From Chrysaora quinquecirrha (lineage: Eukaryota; Cnidaria; Scyphozoa; Semaeostomeae; Pelagiidae): a stretch of DNA of 64,000 nt. The stretch covers positions 6,604,028 to 6,668,027 of the forward strand of contig JACTAT010000002.1 in the NCBI GenBank assembly GCA_014526335.1, written 5' to 3'. Of the stretch, positions 20,121 through 32,440 are shown in pieces. Positions within the stretch are counted from its first letter, which is position 1; every line of letters begins with the position of its first letter. Position numbers and translations under genes: made by a program. Under the pieces are notes generated by a model, which was given only the letters and a program-made list of their open reading frames with translations, was not told where the DNA came from and searched no databases.

Positions 20121-20776
20121 GAGGGTCGTTTAGGGGGGTTACATGTTTCCCTGAGAATATCTCCTTATTCCCCGGAGTTTTGTAGGCATATTTTCCGAGC
20201 CAATAATCCACCACAGGCACGGGGGGGTTCTTCCATAGTAAAGGTACCGCGCCAGGACTTCAAGCCTAGCCAAGGGTATACTTTTTTACAATTTTGGTCT
20301 AGCCAAGGGCATGATATTTGGCAATGGAGCAACCACGCTTTCATCTTTAGTAGCCTTTGATGGAATGTAGAAATTTCATCGTAAACGTTTATAAAAGAAA
20401 TTGGTAAAAGGAAAAGGTCGACCTTTTAATTTTCTGACTTAAGAGTTAAGACCAACAATTTCAAGCGTATTTGTCTTGCTAAGGGTATCATTTTGGTAGA
20501 ACTGGTCTAGCAAAGGGTACCATTTTCTCGAAAAAATTAGTCAATTAGGGTACCATTTTGAATATGCCGGCGGATCCCTACCCAAAATTTAGCCAAGAAC
20601 CCCCCGTGACAACAGTTACCAGTAATTATCCAACACAGTAGTGATTATTGATTCGCTAGCGTGTTTTCAAACTGGTAGTCAAGAGTTCAGTTTCTCTGAT
20701 CTCTGGTTCCCAATGTTCCCTTGTTCCCAATTTTGGCGATGTTCCCTTGTTCCCTGGGACCCCTAAACGACCCTCA
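20121..20776. mobile_element. Inverted-repeat element, GAGGGTCGTTTAGGGG ends
   Basis: GAGGGTCGTTTAGGGGGG on the left faces CCCCTAAACGACCCTC on the right. A related copy, with FTTCCCTTGTTCCC-like blocks (TTCCCTTGTTCCC), is at 31100-31345. It contains a second element (20218-20608). Confidence 0.65.
20218..20608. mobile_element. Nested inverted-repeat element, CACGGGGGGGTTCTT ends
   Basis: CACGGGGGGGTTCTT on the left faces AAGAACCCCCCGTG on the right. Inside, TAGCCAAGGGTA-like words recur (CTAGCCAAGGGTATAC, CTTGCTAAGGGTATCA, CTAGCAAAGGGTACC). It lies wholly within the GAGGGTCG element, so it probably inserted later. Confidence 0.65.
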
Positions 20777-21129
20777 ACTGGAAAATTTTATCTGCCAACC
20801 TCACTATCGGATTATTCTTTCTGTGTTACTTGAAAAGGATAGTGTCTTGACCTGGTTATCTAAGAAGAGAATTAGCCATAAATAGTGGAACCTTTTTTGT
20901 TATGTAATCTTAATCTTGGCTGCTTGTTCTTTTTGCTTGGCTTTTCAAGAACCGACAATAAACGTAACTGTTGTCTTGCAAAGCAAAAGCTGAAGTTTGC
21001 AGAGTTTTGAGAAGGTAGGGAATTCGAACATTATAATTAGCTCTCCTTTATAAATTTGTTGCCACCCAGTTTATTTCCTTTTTGCGAGATTTCGACGAAC
21101 CATTTCGACTTGCAAACCAAAACGATCAG

Positions 21130-21260
21130 ACATGTTGATCAACTTGCTTTTCACAATGTTTGACCGTTTGGCAACTTCACAAAACATTGTTTGGCAAGCA
21201 AATATAAGCACAATTGTTTTGCCCGATGTTGTCTGAAATAGTTTCAAAGCATTTGTTTTC
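21130..21260. repeat. CAAACATTG-family repeat, short copy
   Basis: CACAATGTTTGACCGTTTGG and ACAAAACATTGTTTGGCAAG in family order. Confidence 0.65.
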
Positions 21261-22066
21261 TTCAAGCTTGCTTAGCTGGGACAAAGGGCTAACTTTTGTA
21301 GACTGGCCTTTGGTGTGATGAAGACGAACACCTACATATCACTATCCTCTAAGCCAACCAAGCGTACATAGTCAGTTTATTAAACTTAACATGGGAGTAA
21401 CCTTGGGTAGCCTCTTCGCAAAGACTTGCCACAATTTGGGCAAGTAAGTATTCTACATCTGCCTCACTCAACCTTTCTTAAAACATTTCTAAAATCAAAA
21501 TCATCAGGTCGGATGACTAACTACTATCTTAGCTAGGAAAAAGTTACGGTCACACGGTCATTGACCGGAGGAAGAACGGTTAGAACAAAGGAAAATATTT
21601 TGCCACACCCGAAACACGCCCATTGTTGATTGTTTAGTGAGGAAGGTTTTCTGCTAGGGGTATTTTCGCCTGGAGGAAGCTTGAACACTTTTCTGGACTC
21701 TGTCTATAAAAGCGCTTATCTCTATACGTCTATCTCAACTAGTCCTTGAAAAAACTGGTTCTCAAATGAACCAGTTTGACAAGTTCCTAGACTCTGTGAA
21801 AGCAACCCTTTTTTGTCTAAACATTTAATGATATGATTTAGATGTTTAGATTTTTAGCAGTACTTTCGTTATTCGTAGCAAGCGAAGCAAATAACCGCGG
21901 TTTCATATTCTAAGGAGCCCTTTTGCATTTCACTGTTACTACAAGATAAGGATATGAGCTTATAATACGTAAAAATTGCACTTTTGACAGAGTTAAATAA
22001 GATTACCGCTACCAGACCAACTCGTTATATAACAACTCTAATATTCAGAATTTTAATTTCAGCAAA

Positions 22067-25000
22067 ATGGCAGATTCTCTTTTAGAAGACAGAAAGAAAG
22101 ATGACGAAAAATTGGACGAAGTTGTAGACAAGTCTTTGCTTTGTGGATATCTTGGCTGGCGACCAAAGTTCCTTCAAATCTTCGCTTCTCCAAAATGTTT
22201 TCTGTTTTTGGTTACTCTCTTTTCAGTCTGTCAAGGTAATGCGAACTGAATTCATTACAAATTCGGTAATATGTAAACTTTGCTTTCACAAATACACTTT
22301 GGATCCTTTTCTAGACTTGTTAGCTACATGAGTCCCTCTCTTCGCAAACAGTAGTAACAACAAGAACCACCAAACAGCTGTTTGCTCAGAGAGGTAATTT
22401 GAGTTACACACTTTTTTTTATAAGAATACAGTCTATAAGAATATTCAGCCTCAAAATTGCCAAAGAACAATGGAAATTTAAGAATAACAATGGAAAAGTT
22501 CGAGCCTCGGCAAAAATTAGGATATTCTTATAAGAAAAAGTGTGTAGCTAGTTTGAGCGGTAATGTAATGAGGTCGGGTCAGTTGTTTGCCGTTAGCGAC
22601 AGGTAGGACTCGTGTAATAAGTCTTATCCTTTTCTGCCTCTTCTTTTCTCGAGAGATCGAAAGCTCGTTCCTTTTGGACAACTCTCGGGAAAATCAGAGA
22701 CTTTGCAGGCTCCCAAACTCTCCTTTTTCCAGAGCTGGAAGATTCTCGTTTTCAAATCAACTTCTCTTTCCGGTCTCTGTGGCACAGCGGTTAGCGTGCA
22801 GGACTCACAACGAAAATTCTGTGGATTCGAGCCACGGTCTTTCCACTTGTGTTTCAGAGATAACAACCTTGGGTAAGTTGTTAACACGAATGTGCCTCTC
22901 TCTACCCAGATTTATAAATGGGTACCTGGTCGGTAATCGGTAGTTGTGATTTATGAGCGCCGTGTGTGGCTGCACCCTGTAATATGCTATATGCATCCAG
23001 ACCAAGGGTAAAGTGTAAAGTCGACTGAGTAGTCGTAGCCCCAGGTTACTTGTGGACTTAAGAACGGCAACTTTATTCAACTTTAACTACTTTAACTTTA
23101 ACTACTTTGACTTTACTTTAACTTTCAAGTTTTGCAAGAAAACGTTTTAGGAGTCCCGAATCGGAAGCCTGCGAAGTCTACTTTTTCAGAATTCAGAAGA
23201 GACCAAAGTCCCAAAAGAACAACGCTCCCTAACCGCATCATACTTTCCTTTCAGCTATGCTTGCGATGGGTGTAACCTCGGTTTCACTTCCTGATATTGA
23301 AAAGGAGTTTGGCTTGAGCAGCAAGCAGTCGGCTGTTATTCTCCTGTCAAATGATATTGCTGGCATTTTATTGCTCCCGGCCATTAGTTTTCTTGGAACA
23401 CATGGAAAGAAACCAAAATGGATTGGCATTGGGGCGATTATCGCAGGTACGTTAGGCTCCATGGCCATTAGAATTGCTACACGAGTCGCAGTTATCGCTT
23501 AGACTTATTAAAAATCTTTGATTGGACGTATACAAGCTATTTTGCCTTGGGTTTGGGGGGGAAACTTCACTATCAAATCAGACGGGGGTGTGCTCCAGTT
23601 TTGGGTAGTTTTTGAGCTGAAAATTTTGTGATTTGGGTATACTTTCCCTTTCAATTTTCTGGGATTGGTATACTAAAAATTCAAAATTCAAAATTCGTTG
23701 ATTTGTGGTGTGGCCTTGGAAAAAGCGGACAAAGATGCACGACGTCAACAGTACAAAGCGAGACCTAAATTCTGGGATAGAGTATCAATATCTGACCAAA
23801 ATTCTGGGATTGGTTCGTAACGGAAATCCTTTTGGCGCATACCCCTGTATGAATTTTCACTGGAGTACCCCTCCGGGGGCTATTTTGACTTTTGCTGGGA
23901 CTTTTTTTATTTGATAGCGTATGTTTGCATTATGGAAACAATCTTGCTAATGTGGACCTGATCTTGCTGATATTCTCGAACGATTACCCGTGGTACTCAT
24001 TTACCATATGTATTTCCCGAGCTAGAAAAGATGGAAAGCTGAATCAATTACAGCCCTTGTTAAATGTTGTCCCTGCGAGGTTCTATCCCAATATCGTAAA
24101 AAGTGACACATGTGCGCCTTTACAACTCGGCCACACCACCTTAACTTCAACTCAACTGGAAAAGAGTTCATGTGTTATCGGAGAGGCTATTGGCTATCAG
24201 TAATGGAACATTCTTCCTTTCAGGAATCGGAGCATTGACAATGTGCTTACCGAAGCTGATGATCGGCCATTACAAAGTTCCAGGATCATCTCTAACAAAA
24301 TCAACACTTTGCTCATCTGACATTTATCAAGCAACACAACAACCCAGTACCTCTAACCTATGCGCTGGTAATACAGGCTATGGGTCTTCAACAAAATTCT
24401 TGGCAATCTTTGCTCTTGCACAGTTTATCATCGGTTTGGGATTAACTCCACTCTACCCGCTCGTTCCGGCATATCTGGATGAAAACGTGGACCCTAAAGC
24501 CTTGCCTATTTACATGGGTATCTGGTTCGCGTGTAATTTCTTAGGACAAGGACTTGGTTTTGCATTTGGAGGAAGCTTTCTGAAAATTTTCACAAATTTG
24601 AAGTTGGTAAGTAGAAGCTATTGATATTATTGATATTTATGAAGCTACTCAGCAAAAGAACAACGGCTAGCCCATCTTCATTCGTCCATTTGTTGTGTTG
24701 TGATGTCTGTCCGTCTTTGTCTCGTGGTGCTACAAGGTCAACTTTTCAATGTCAGTTGTCGTACAATATCATCAAGAGTTTTCATTAAGATTCTCCCATC
24801 TGGGGTGCCATTTTACTAGGGCTCGGCGACGGCGAGGCTGAAATGTGATGTTTGCCTCATAAATTATCTGTAGCATTAATGATATGATATTATATGTCAA
24901 TATTATCTGCACTGTATTTTCCGTACACAATTTAAACATTTTGGTTTAGAACCTACACATTATTTGTATCATTACAGGTTTGGACAGAATGTGTTGTTGG

Positions 25001-28000
25001 AAGCATAGCCAACCTTCTTAGTTCTTACTTGTATGATTGCAGTGAAGTTGCCCGGGGGGTTCATGGCTTATAGATGGACAGGGGTGTGCCGTCTGGGCTG
25101 ATACTTCAAAAATACAAAAGCCACCCAAGTATTTTAGCTATTATTCAAAATCCTGAAAACAACTTCATTTCATTTTCCTTTCATGAGGTACAAGTCTGTC
25201 AAGTTAGGGAACAGCTAAGGTCTTTAGACGGTAGGAAATCAACGGGAGAAGATCAAATACCACCAAAACTTGTGCTTTTGGCTGCAGACGACCTTGCAGC
25301 CCCTTTAACAGATGCCATTAACAGCAGCATACGCAACTATAGGTTCCCAGAAAATGGAAAACGAGCTGCGGTATGTCCGTTGGATAAAGGGGAGGCAAAT
25401 CGTACAGTTGAGCGAAACTTTCGTCCAGTCAGCATTCTAAATATATTCTCTAAAGTCTATGAAAAGATTCTGAAAAACCAACTTATCCCTTTCTAAAAAA
25501 TAAGAGTAATAAGGATTTTTACTCGAAATTGTGCAATGAACATCTTCATCGCAGTTTCAACACTATTCTGGCTCAAATAAATTGACATTTTTAGTTTTCT
25601 TGAATTTCCCAACCTCTTATATGGGGTGTAGGTTAAAATCATACCAATGTTTAGAGAATTTTACAGCCAAAAATGCCCCGTATGGGTGGCACATGGACTT
25701 GCTTCCCAAGTCCCTAACTTTCGCTCACATTGAATTGAATTAATGTTGTTGTTGTTCGCTCCAGTCAGGTTTGTTTGAGCGTCCAGCAATTCAATTCAAT
25801 AGCGATAACAACGACTCATGTAGTAAGTCTAAGCGGCACATACCCGTACTCAAATTATATAAAGTACCCCAATGCCCCAGCTGAAGTTTTAGCGGCAGTC
25901 GCTTGATACTCCTTCAGTTGGATGGCATTCTATTCCGCATCTCTAAAGTTTATTAGTTTAATTTTTGTTTTTAGCCAAAGGGGATGATTTTAGAGAAAAA
26001 AGACCCACGTTGGATTGGAGCTTGGTGGTTACCATTCCTTGTTCTCGCCATTCCTCTCTTCCTTTCTGGATTATTATTATTATGTTTTCCTAAAGAAATG
26101 CCAAAGTACAGAAAAAAGCGACTGCAAGCTATGAATGATGGGAAATTACCGGTCGAAAACAAGAAAATTGGAACAGGTCAGTTTGTTTTATATTCCTTCC
26201 ATAACCAGAAAAAGTTCGGTTTCTTACTTGGGCTCTTCAAATAATTCTTTTTATTTTCCTGCTCTGTTTCTTGCGAGCTGATTGGTGTTCAAAACACAAT
26301 GCCAATTCAACTTCATCTGTCTGCTCTGCTTGCTACATTTCGATTTGCATCGGGGCTAATATTCACCCTTGGTTGTTTCGATCTGTTTCTGACGTTTATA
26401 GTCTGATGAGTTTCAGATGAAACAAACTTTAAACTATGTCCAAAGACGTTTCCGCTGAAAATTTTGAAATTTTCTACTACCCAAACACTATTCTATTTAT
26501 TTTCTTTCCCTGCCGTTTCCCGCAGCACAATCTGATTGGTGATTAAAACACAATGCTAATTCAGGTTAACTTTTTCTAACTGGTGCATTTCGATCCGCAT
26601 CTGGGTAAAAATTCCGCCTTAGTCAATGGTTCGGGCTGTTTCTGGCGTTTATAATCTGGCGTTTATAATCTGAGGAGGGTCAGACGAAAAAATGTCTCAG
26701 AGATGTTTCCGATGTTTCTCGCAATTTTAAAATCTTGTATCACTCAAAAACGATTGTCTTCTATACGTTTTCTTGACAAATGAACAAGTGTATCTTTTAA
26801 ATTTCAATAAACAGCGGAACAATTTTTAGGCATACTTAAAAGCTTATTTCGTCTGACACTTCTCAGAGTAAAAATGTCAGAAACCAAGTCAAGGTGGAAT
26901 TTAAACCCAGGTGTGTCTCGAAATGCATCAATCAGAAAGAGAATCCGAGATTGGCATTGTGTTTTAAACACCAATCAGTTTGGGGAATTCAGCGGGATGA
27001 CCAATAGACACTTAATTGAAGAGTCCAAGTGAGAAAACGAACTCTTTCTGTCTACACAAGCTTTAAGTATTCCCGGAAAAAACTTTTCCGCTGTTTATCG
27101 CAATTCTGAAGTTCATTACAACTCAAAAATTATTCATTTAAGTCTATTTTTATGATCTTTATGATTTCTTTTTTCTCGTATAGGCCTAAAAGACTGGTTC
27201 AAAGCAACATTGAATTTGCTGAGGAATAAACTGTACATGTTCTCGACATTTGCTTTGGCTGTGAAAATTGTCTTCGCTGCTTCTGTGAGTGGTTTTCTCT
27301 CCAAAATTATTGTCTTGAAATTCGGTGGCTCTTTCTATGAAGTGGCAGGCTACGTCAGTGCAGTGGCTATACCAGGCTCTGGAAGTATGTTCTATTGTTT
27401 ACTTCATCAAACGTTGTTTTCTGAAATTTATTTGTCATGAATGGCGAACACATAGGATAGATTTTTCCACAAGTGGCATACCACAATAGATGGGATTCGA
27501 ACCTGGACTGCATGACCAGAGAGCCAACGACGTTTCCACTGAGCTATAGAACTCAATGAAATTGCCAAGTAACTCTCCAAGGCATACAGCCCAAGGCTCT
27601 CCTCCAGTTTGACTTTTGTGTTTCGGATATGTTGAGCCGTCTTCGGCTCCATACATATTTGTTTTTATTTGTCATGAATGGCGAACACATAGGATAGATT
27701 TTTCCACAAGTGGCATACCACAATAGATGGAGGAGACCCTTGGGCTGTATGACTTGGAGAGTTACTCGGCGATTTAGTTGAGCTCTATAGCTCAGTAGAA
27801 ACGTCGTTGGGTCTCTGGTCATGCAGTCCAGGTTCGAATCCCATCTCTTCTGAAATTTATGTTTTTTAGAATGCCATTGCTACCTTCATCATTCCATGGT
27901 AATGACTTTCTGATTGTATGAATCTTATGCCCTGGCCAACTGTCAAGCATTGTTGGTCAAACATTTGAGATTTGCTTTGAAAGCAATGTTTGTCTGTTTA

Positions 28001-31000
28001 GCCACGTCACAAAACATTGCTTGGCAAGCAGAATTAGCTCGTCAATGATTTTGAAAAACACTTTTTTGACGAGTAATGCGGTCTATTAGTGCATCAATCG
28101 TGCATCAATCGTGCAAAACTATCAAACGATCTGGTTAACAAGCAAATTTCAAATTTTTGACAAGCAATGTGTGATCGTTTACCCAGGGCCTCAAGCAATG
28201 TTTGACCACGTCACAAAACATTGCTGGGAAAGCAAAGTCCTCTCAGCAATTTTTCGAGAAACAATCAAGCAATTGAAACATTAAATGTTATCAAGGAAGA
28301 AGTTTTTGACGTACTGTTTTGTGATGTGGCCAAACTATTAAACATTGTGTTTGACAAACAAATTCCAAATTTTTGACAAACAATATTTCATCGTTTCGCC
28401 ATGGACTTATAGTTACAATTGTGATTAATGAAGCAAATTTTTTGATCTTGCAATGATAGGGCGTTTAGGGAAACTCATGATCGATTCTTGCCGTTTTAGT
28501 TGGCATCGCATGCGGTTCTTTTGTAATGAAACGCATTGCTGTAAAAGATTCCGCTAAAAAGGCTGCAATGATAGTGGCAATTTCCACTGCATTGACCTGC
28601 TTTTCTGCTGGTATTTGGTTTATACCTGGATGCAACACTACCAATCTTGCTGGAGCTGCCGTTCCATATTCAAACAGGTAATTATTCTTGCTCACGCTAT
28701 CTAAATCTCTAGATAACTGTTACCATATTGCAGAGATGTGTAGGAGATATATGATATAGTTGGTGGTGCAAAGTATGGGGTAACATGTATTGAGGGTTCA
28801 CTTGATTAAGCAATATGGAGGGTTTATTTTTGGGGAGTTATCATCAGAGCAGTAGAGGATACAAGGTATCCTCAACATCTGGCAAAGTCTACGGCTATCC
28901 CTTCGCTGTGTGTCTCATGAGTATCTTTGATAAGCCTCCCCCATTAAATCAAAGGGTGATCTTTGGCTACACATTGCTGTTTAATAATCTTATGCGAAGT
29001 CTTTCTGCCGCTTCTGTGGCAAGGTTCCTAGGGGGCTGATGGGTGCTGATGGGTGCTGATGTTCTCTCTGGGGTTGAAAGATCACGCCCATCACGCTCCT
29101 TCGGGAAAGGGGAATTTCAATCGTGCTTTTTATTTACAATTACTTTCTTTTTCAGTCCAACAAGCTCAATGCCAGATTCAATAATTACTCGATGTAACGC
29201 CAACTGTGGTTGCTCAAGACGCTCCTACCAGCCCATTTGTGGTGAAGATGGAAAAACCTATTTTTCGCCATGCTTTGCTGGCTGCAAAGTCAAGTCTCCC
29301 GGGGTGAGTTAACTATCAGCTTTAATTTACTTCAAGCTTAATATTGTCGGGATATCTTAAGCGAAGCAGAGGTTCTCTTGAACAGAGCCTTGTCGCTAGA
29401 AAAAATCTATGCTCCATGCTTGATAACACGCTTAGTACGGAAATTGATTTAGACCCCGTTTACAATGGATTAGTTCCAAATAGAACTCTGCTCCCAAGCT
29501 ATATTACAAACAGACCTCCCATTTAAACGGGAATCCGTCTGTTATTTCTAGCTTTTTCAGCTAATTAAGGCCAACTTTGTATGCCGCACCCAGGCATGGG
29601 ACACTTAGTTTAGCGTCCCTTCCGAAGGACGGCCGAGTGAGCTGTTTAGTCATCCATCTGGAAAGTCACCCATCCAGATGCTGACCTCACACGACCAAGC
29701 TTAACTTCAGCTGTCTAACGAGAGCTGACTGAGAAGCTTGGCCACTCGCTCCACACAGATGTGTCATATAAATAGTTTAAGTTTATTATTCTTTCAAGGG
29801 ATATGAAAATTGCAGTTGTATAACGGAGACGATTCCTTCATATAAAAGCAGAAATCAAGCAAAGATCAACAACTCTTCAAATACAACAGGCGAAAACAGC
29901 AACCAAGATGGATTTTTCAAGGCTTTTAATGGAAGATGTGATCGTAATTGCAAAAATCTTGTTATTTTTCTGTTTTTATCCTCCGTCAGTACAGCAATAA
30001 GTTTCTTCTCAGCAATTCCGCAGAAAATCATGACTCTCAGGTAGAACTTCTTGATTTTTTAAGTTAACTTTCCTCGATTTCGTTGAAATAAAGTTTTTAA
30101 AGTGTTTTGCTACAATTCAATACAATACGATACAATGCAATACAATACAATACAATGCAAAAGAAAGCAATACAGTACAATAGAATGCAATACAATAGAA
30201 TTTAAAACAATACAATACAATGCAATACAATATAATACAATACAATGCAATACAATACAATTAAATGTACAATACAATGCAACTCAATGCAATACAAGAC
30301 AATACAATACAAAATACAATATAAAATGCAATATTCAACAGAAGACAATACAATACAATACAATGCAATACAATACAGTACAATACTATACAGTACAATA
30401 CAATAAAATACAATACAATAAAGTACAATATAATTCGATACAATACAATATAATTTAAAGCAAAACAATACAGTACAACACAATAAAATACAATACAGTA
30501 CACAATGCAATACAATACAATGTACAATACAATACAATGCAATAAAAACATACAATACAATATACAATACAATATACAGCAGAATACAATACAATACAAT
30601 ACAATACGATACAATCAAATACAATATAATACGACACAATATACAATGCAATAAAATACAATGCTATCCCGAAGTTTTGTTCCTTTATGCAATGTGCATC
30701 TCCCTGATTGGCTGATATTTACAATGCATTTCTATTTTTTAGATGTGTCCCGGATAACCAAAGATCATATGCTTTGGGTTTTCAGCTCGCTATTATGCGA
30801 TGTTTCAGCTTCATACCAGGCCCCTTGATTATTGGCTCAATCATAGATGCCAACTGCCTCGTTTGGGGTATCGATAAATGTGGAAATCGAGGCAGTTGTC
30901 TTGATTACTTCGTACCAACACTTTCAAAGCACTTTTTCATTGTTGCCTTGTCAGCGTCAGGTAAGAAAATTTGAAAAAAGTAGTCCCTTCTTCCATTATT

Positions 31001-31953
31001 CTTCAGAAATTTTCCTGCCTCCTCACTCATTAGAGACCCCCTGCAATGAAATCTGGAGGTTGCCCGTTGCACCGAAACTTTCCCCTTTTATTACTGCACT
31101 TTGCATTACATTACAGAGGTTCATTTAGGAGGTTATGATTTTCCTGTTCCCTTGAAAAAATCCCCTTGTTCCCTGGAGTTTTATAGGACTCTTTTTCAGT
31201 TTGATAGTCAAGTGTATTGAGTGAGGATTGATTCTATCTGATCCCTGTTCCCGATGCTCTCTCGTTGCCTTTAAATTTTTTCCACGTTCCCTTAATCTCT
31301 GGATACTTTTCGCTTATTCTCACGTTCCGTAGAACCCCTTCCAAACAACCCTCGGAGGTTGCCTTTCTATTGCTGCACTTCCATTCCATCACATTGTCTT
31401 ACGCAGTGTTAACGTTTAAGGGAAGATGACATTGTATATTAAGTGCCAGTTACAAGGACCTCAGGCAGAGGAAGATAAACTAACGAGAGATAGGTGGCTA
31501 GGCTCAAACCCCGATCTCGTGGAAGGTTGAGCTCCTGACCCCACGAGTTAACTGGGTTAGACCACGATGTGCAGAGCATCTGCGTGTACCTATGCCCACT
31601 CTCTTACTTTTACAACTTTCACAATCGCTTCTGTCCACCCCGCTACCTTTTTCATGTACTGTAAATTTAGGTCAGCATAGGTAAAAGTTTCTTACCGTGC
31701 CTTCTAAAGTAAATACACTTACCTACAGAAATAACTAGAGAATGGAAAGAGAATGGAAAGAAGGGTTTTGGAATCAAATGGCAATTCTTCCATGTTTCTT
31801 TCTTCTTTAGGTGTAGCATCAATACTTTACTTTCTCGCTTGGTTCTTCTATGTTCCTGCTGAAACAAAAGTTGACGAAAATAAAAATCAAGAAATGGCTT
31901 TGCTTGAAACAAAGAAAAATAGAAACGAAGAAGTCGAAGAAGGCAAGGCATAG
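22067..31953 (+). CDS. Organic anion transporter polypeptide (OATP/SLCO family)
   Basis: Plasma-membrane transporter of amphipathic organic anions (12 predicted helices in this family). Ten coding exons: 22067-22235, 23255-23446, 24224-24606, 25975-26176, 27184-27384, 28500-28677, 29156-29303, 29799-30040, 30743-30960, 31811-31953 (TAG). All phases join, giving 691 residues, typical for OATPs. Visible: N-terminal acidic tail, SSKQSAVILLSNDIAG, the OATP signature DPRWIGAWW in exon 4, and a cysteine-rich Kazal-type extracellular loop in exons 7-8 (CNANCGCSRRSYQPICGEDG, then YENCSC), followed by RSYALGFQ. The large introns hold SINEs, a retrotransposon fragment and a pentanucleotide repeat. Orthology to one vertebrate SLCO subtype cannot be decided here. 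Confidence 0.94.
22405..22546. mobile_element. Short MITE, TACACACTTTTTTTTATAAG ends
   Basis: TACACACTTTTTTTTATAAG faces CTTATAAGAAAAAGTGTGTA; 142 bp, TA-bounded, in SLCO intron 1. Same general design as the MITEs at 18157 and 59751. Confidence 0.75.
22770..23105 (+). repeat. tRNA-derived SINE with (ACTTT)n tail
   Basis: The head resembles a tRNA promoter: TGGCACAGCGGTTAGCG (A box) and GGATTCGAGCC (B box) about 45 bp apart. A unique body follows (GTGTGGCTGCACCCTGTAAT, GACTGAGTAGTCGTAGCCCC), and the copy ends in ACTTTAACTACTTTAACTTT-like tail repeats. Inside SLCO intron 1. Confidence 0.8.
25074..25495 (+). pseudogene. Non-LTR retrotransposon reverse transcriptase, N-terminal fragment
   Basis: Open frame of 140 codons with SLDGRKSTGEDQIPPKLV, INSSIRNYRFPE, KRAAVCPLDKGE and FRPVSILNIFSKVYEKIL, the conserved start of the RT domain in non-LTR (jockey/CR1-like) elements. 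It stops before the YxDD catalytic region, so it is a truncated relic in SLCO intron 3. Confidence 0.85.
25600..25880. repeat. Composite repeat: CATACCCGTAC family split by a MITE-like element
   Basis: Outer blocks (GTATGGGTGGCACATG at 25680 and GCGGCACATACCCGTACTCA at 25835) belong to the repeat family at 32050-32440 and 33545-33880. Between them, 25697-25850 is a MITE-like copy (GACTTGCTTCCCAAGTCCC to GACTCATGTAGTAAGTCTAA) related to 19185-19335. This looks like an insertion into an older repeat. Confidence 0.6.
26275..27070. repeat. Three GACGTTTATACTC-family repeats in a row
   Basis: Forward copies at about 26275-26440 and 26525-26700 and a reverse copy at about 26825-27070 (CTGACACTTCTCAGAGT, then TGTGTTTTAAACACCAATCA). 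All are in SLCO intron 4. The inverted arrangement could fold back. Confidence 0.75.
27428..27850. repeat. Pair of tRNA-like SINE heads in opposite orientation
   Basis: Minus strand about 27478-27552 and plus strand about 27782-27846 both read TAGCTCAGTGG/TAGAA, CTCTGGTCATGCAGTCC and AGGTTCGAATCCCAT, i.e. polymerase III A and B boxes. A block of about 60 bp (TGTCATGAATGGCGAACACA..) is directly repeated at 27434 and 27670. The anticodon arm does not fit a normal tRNA, so I treat these as SINE pieces, not tRNA genes. Confidence 0.65.
27925..28400. repeat. CAAACATTG-family repeat cluster, SLCO intron 5
   Basis: TATGCCCTGGCCAACTGTCA, GCCACGTCACAAAACATTGC (twice) and TTTCATCGTTTCGCCATGGA. Two adjacent copies. 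Confidence 0.7.
30112..30665. repeat. (ATACA)n pentanucleotide microsatellite
   Basis: About 550 bp of ACAAT/TACAA units with scattered substitutions, in SLCO intron 8. The apparent Tyr/Cys/Ile-rich ORFs on the minus strand are artefacts. Confidence 0.95.
31100..31345. repeat. Diverged copy of the GAGGGTCGTTTAGGGG element
   Basis: GAGGTTCATTTAGGAGGTTA at the start, TTCCCTTG..TTCCCTGGAG and TGATAGTCAAGTGTATTGAG inside, and CCTTCCAAACAACCCTC at the end parallel 20121-20776. It lacks the nested insertion. In SLCO intron 9. Confidence 0.55.
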
Positions 31954-32049
31954 AACTTTGATTACGATCAAAATTTGATAAGTAGTTATTTAAAACTTTA
32001 TCTTCCTAAATACTTTATTCATTTTCTATAATACTTTATTCTAAATGCT

Positions 32050-32440
32050 TTCAATTGAGGAGGGGGCCCGTGGGGTACTAAGTATAGTTTTTGTACGGGT
32101 ATGTGCCGTCCATATGGGTGAGTTTTTTGACGCTGGAATTATCTAAACATGGGTATGATTTTAACTAAATCAACATAATGGGAAATTAAAGAAAACTAAA
32201 AATTTCAATTTATTTGAGTCCTAATAGTGTTCGTATTGCTTCGTAGAAGTTCGTTGTACGATTTCAAACAACATGTGTTCTTGAATGTCTTATTGCGTCT
32301 TATTACTCCAATATTCCGCTGTTATTACTCACATTATAGGGTCTGTGCCTGTCTGTGTCTAGATTATATAAGCGGGAGAGTCTGTAAAATCTTGGCGGAC
32401 ATCCCCGTCCATCCATAGTTCATGTAGTCCCCCTTAAGGG
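32050..32440. repeat. GTACGGGTATGTGCCG-family repeat
   Basis: GGGGTACTAAGTATAGTTTT, GTACGGGTATGTGCCGTCCA and ACATCCCCGTCCATCCATAG. The 33545-33880 copy has the same order. It fills most of the interval between SLCO and MMUT; the remainder to 32725 holds no other feature I recognise apart from the presumed MMUT promoter. Confidence 0.65.

Larger units (their letters stand above)
17925..22066. other. Gene-poor, repeat-rich interval before SLCO
   Basis: About 4.1 kb with no gene I can support. It is a mosaic of MITE-like elements and CAAACATTG repeats, listed separately. AATTTCAG just before the SLCO ATG (acceptor AG at 22061-22062) suggests that a 5'UTR exon of SLCO lies somewhere in this interval. 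Confidence 0.6.

Noticed and set aside
24978..25066. Possible SLCO exon after an acceptor-like TTACAG
   Set aside because: The peptide does not resemble OATP; exons 24224-24606 and 25975-26176 join in phase without it.
27478..27846. tRNA genes
   Set aside because: A and B boxes are present but the anticodon arm and acceptor stem do not form; treated as SINE heads.
30102..30661. Tyr/Cys/Ile-rich ORFs
   Set aside because: Artefacts of the (ATACA)n microsatellite.
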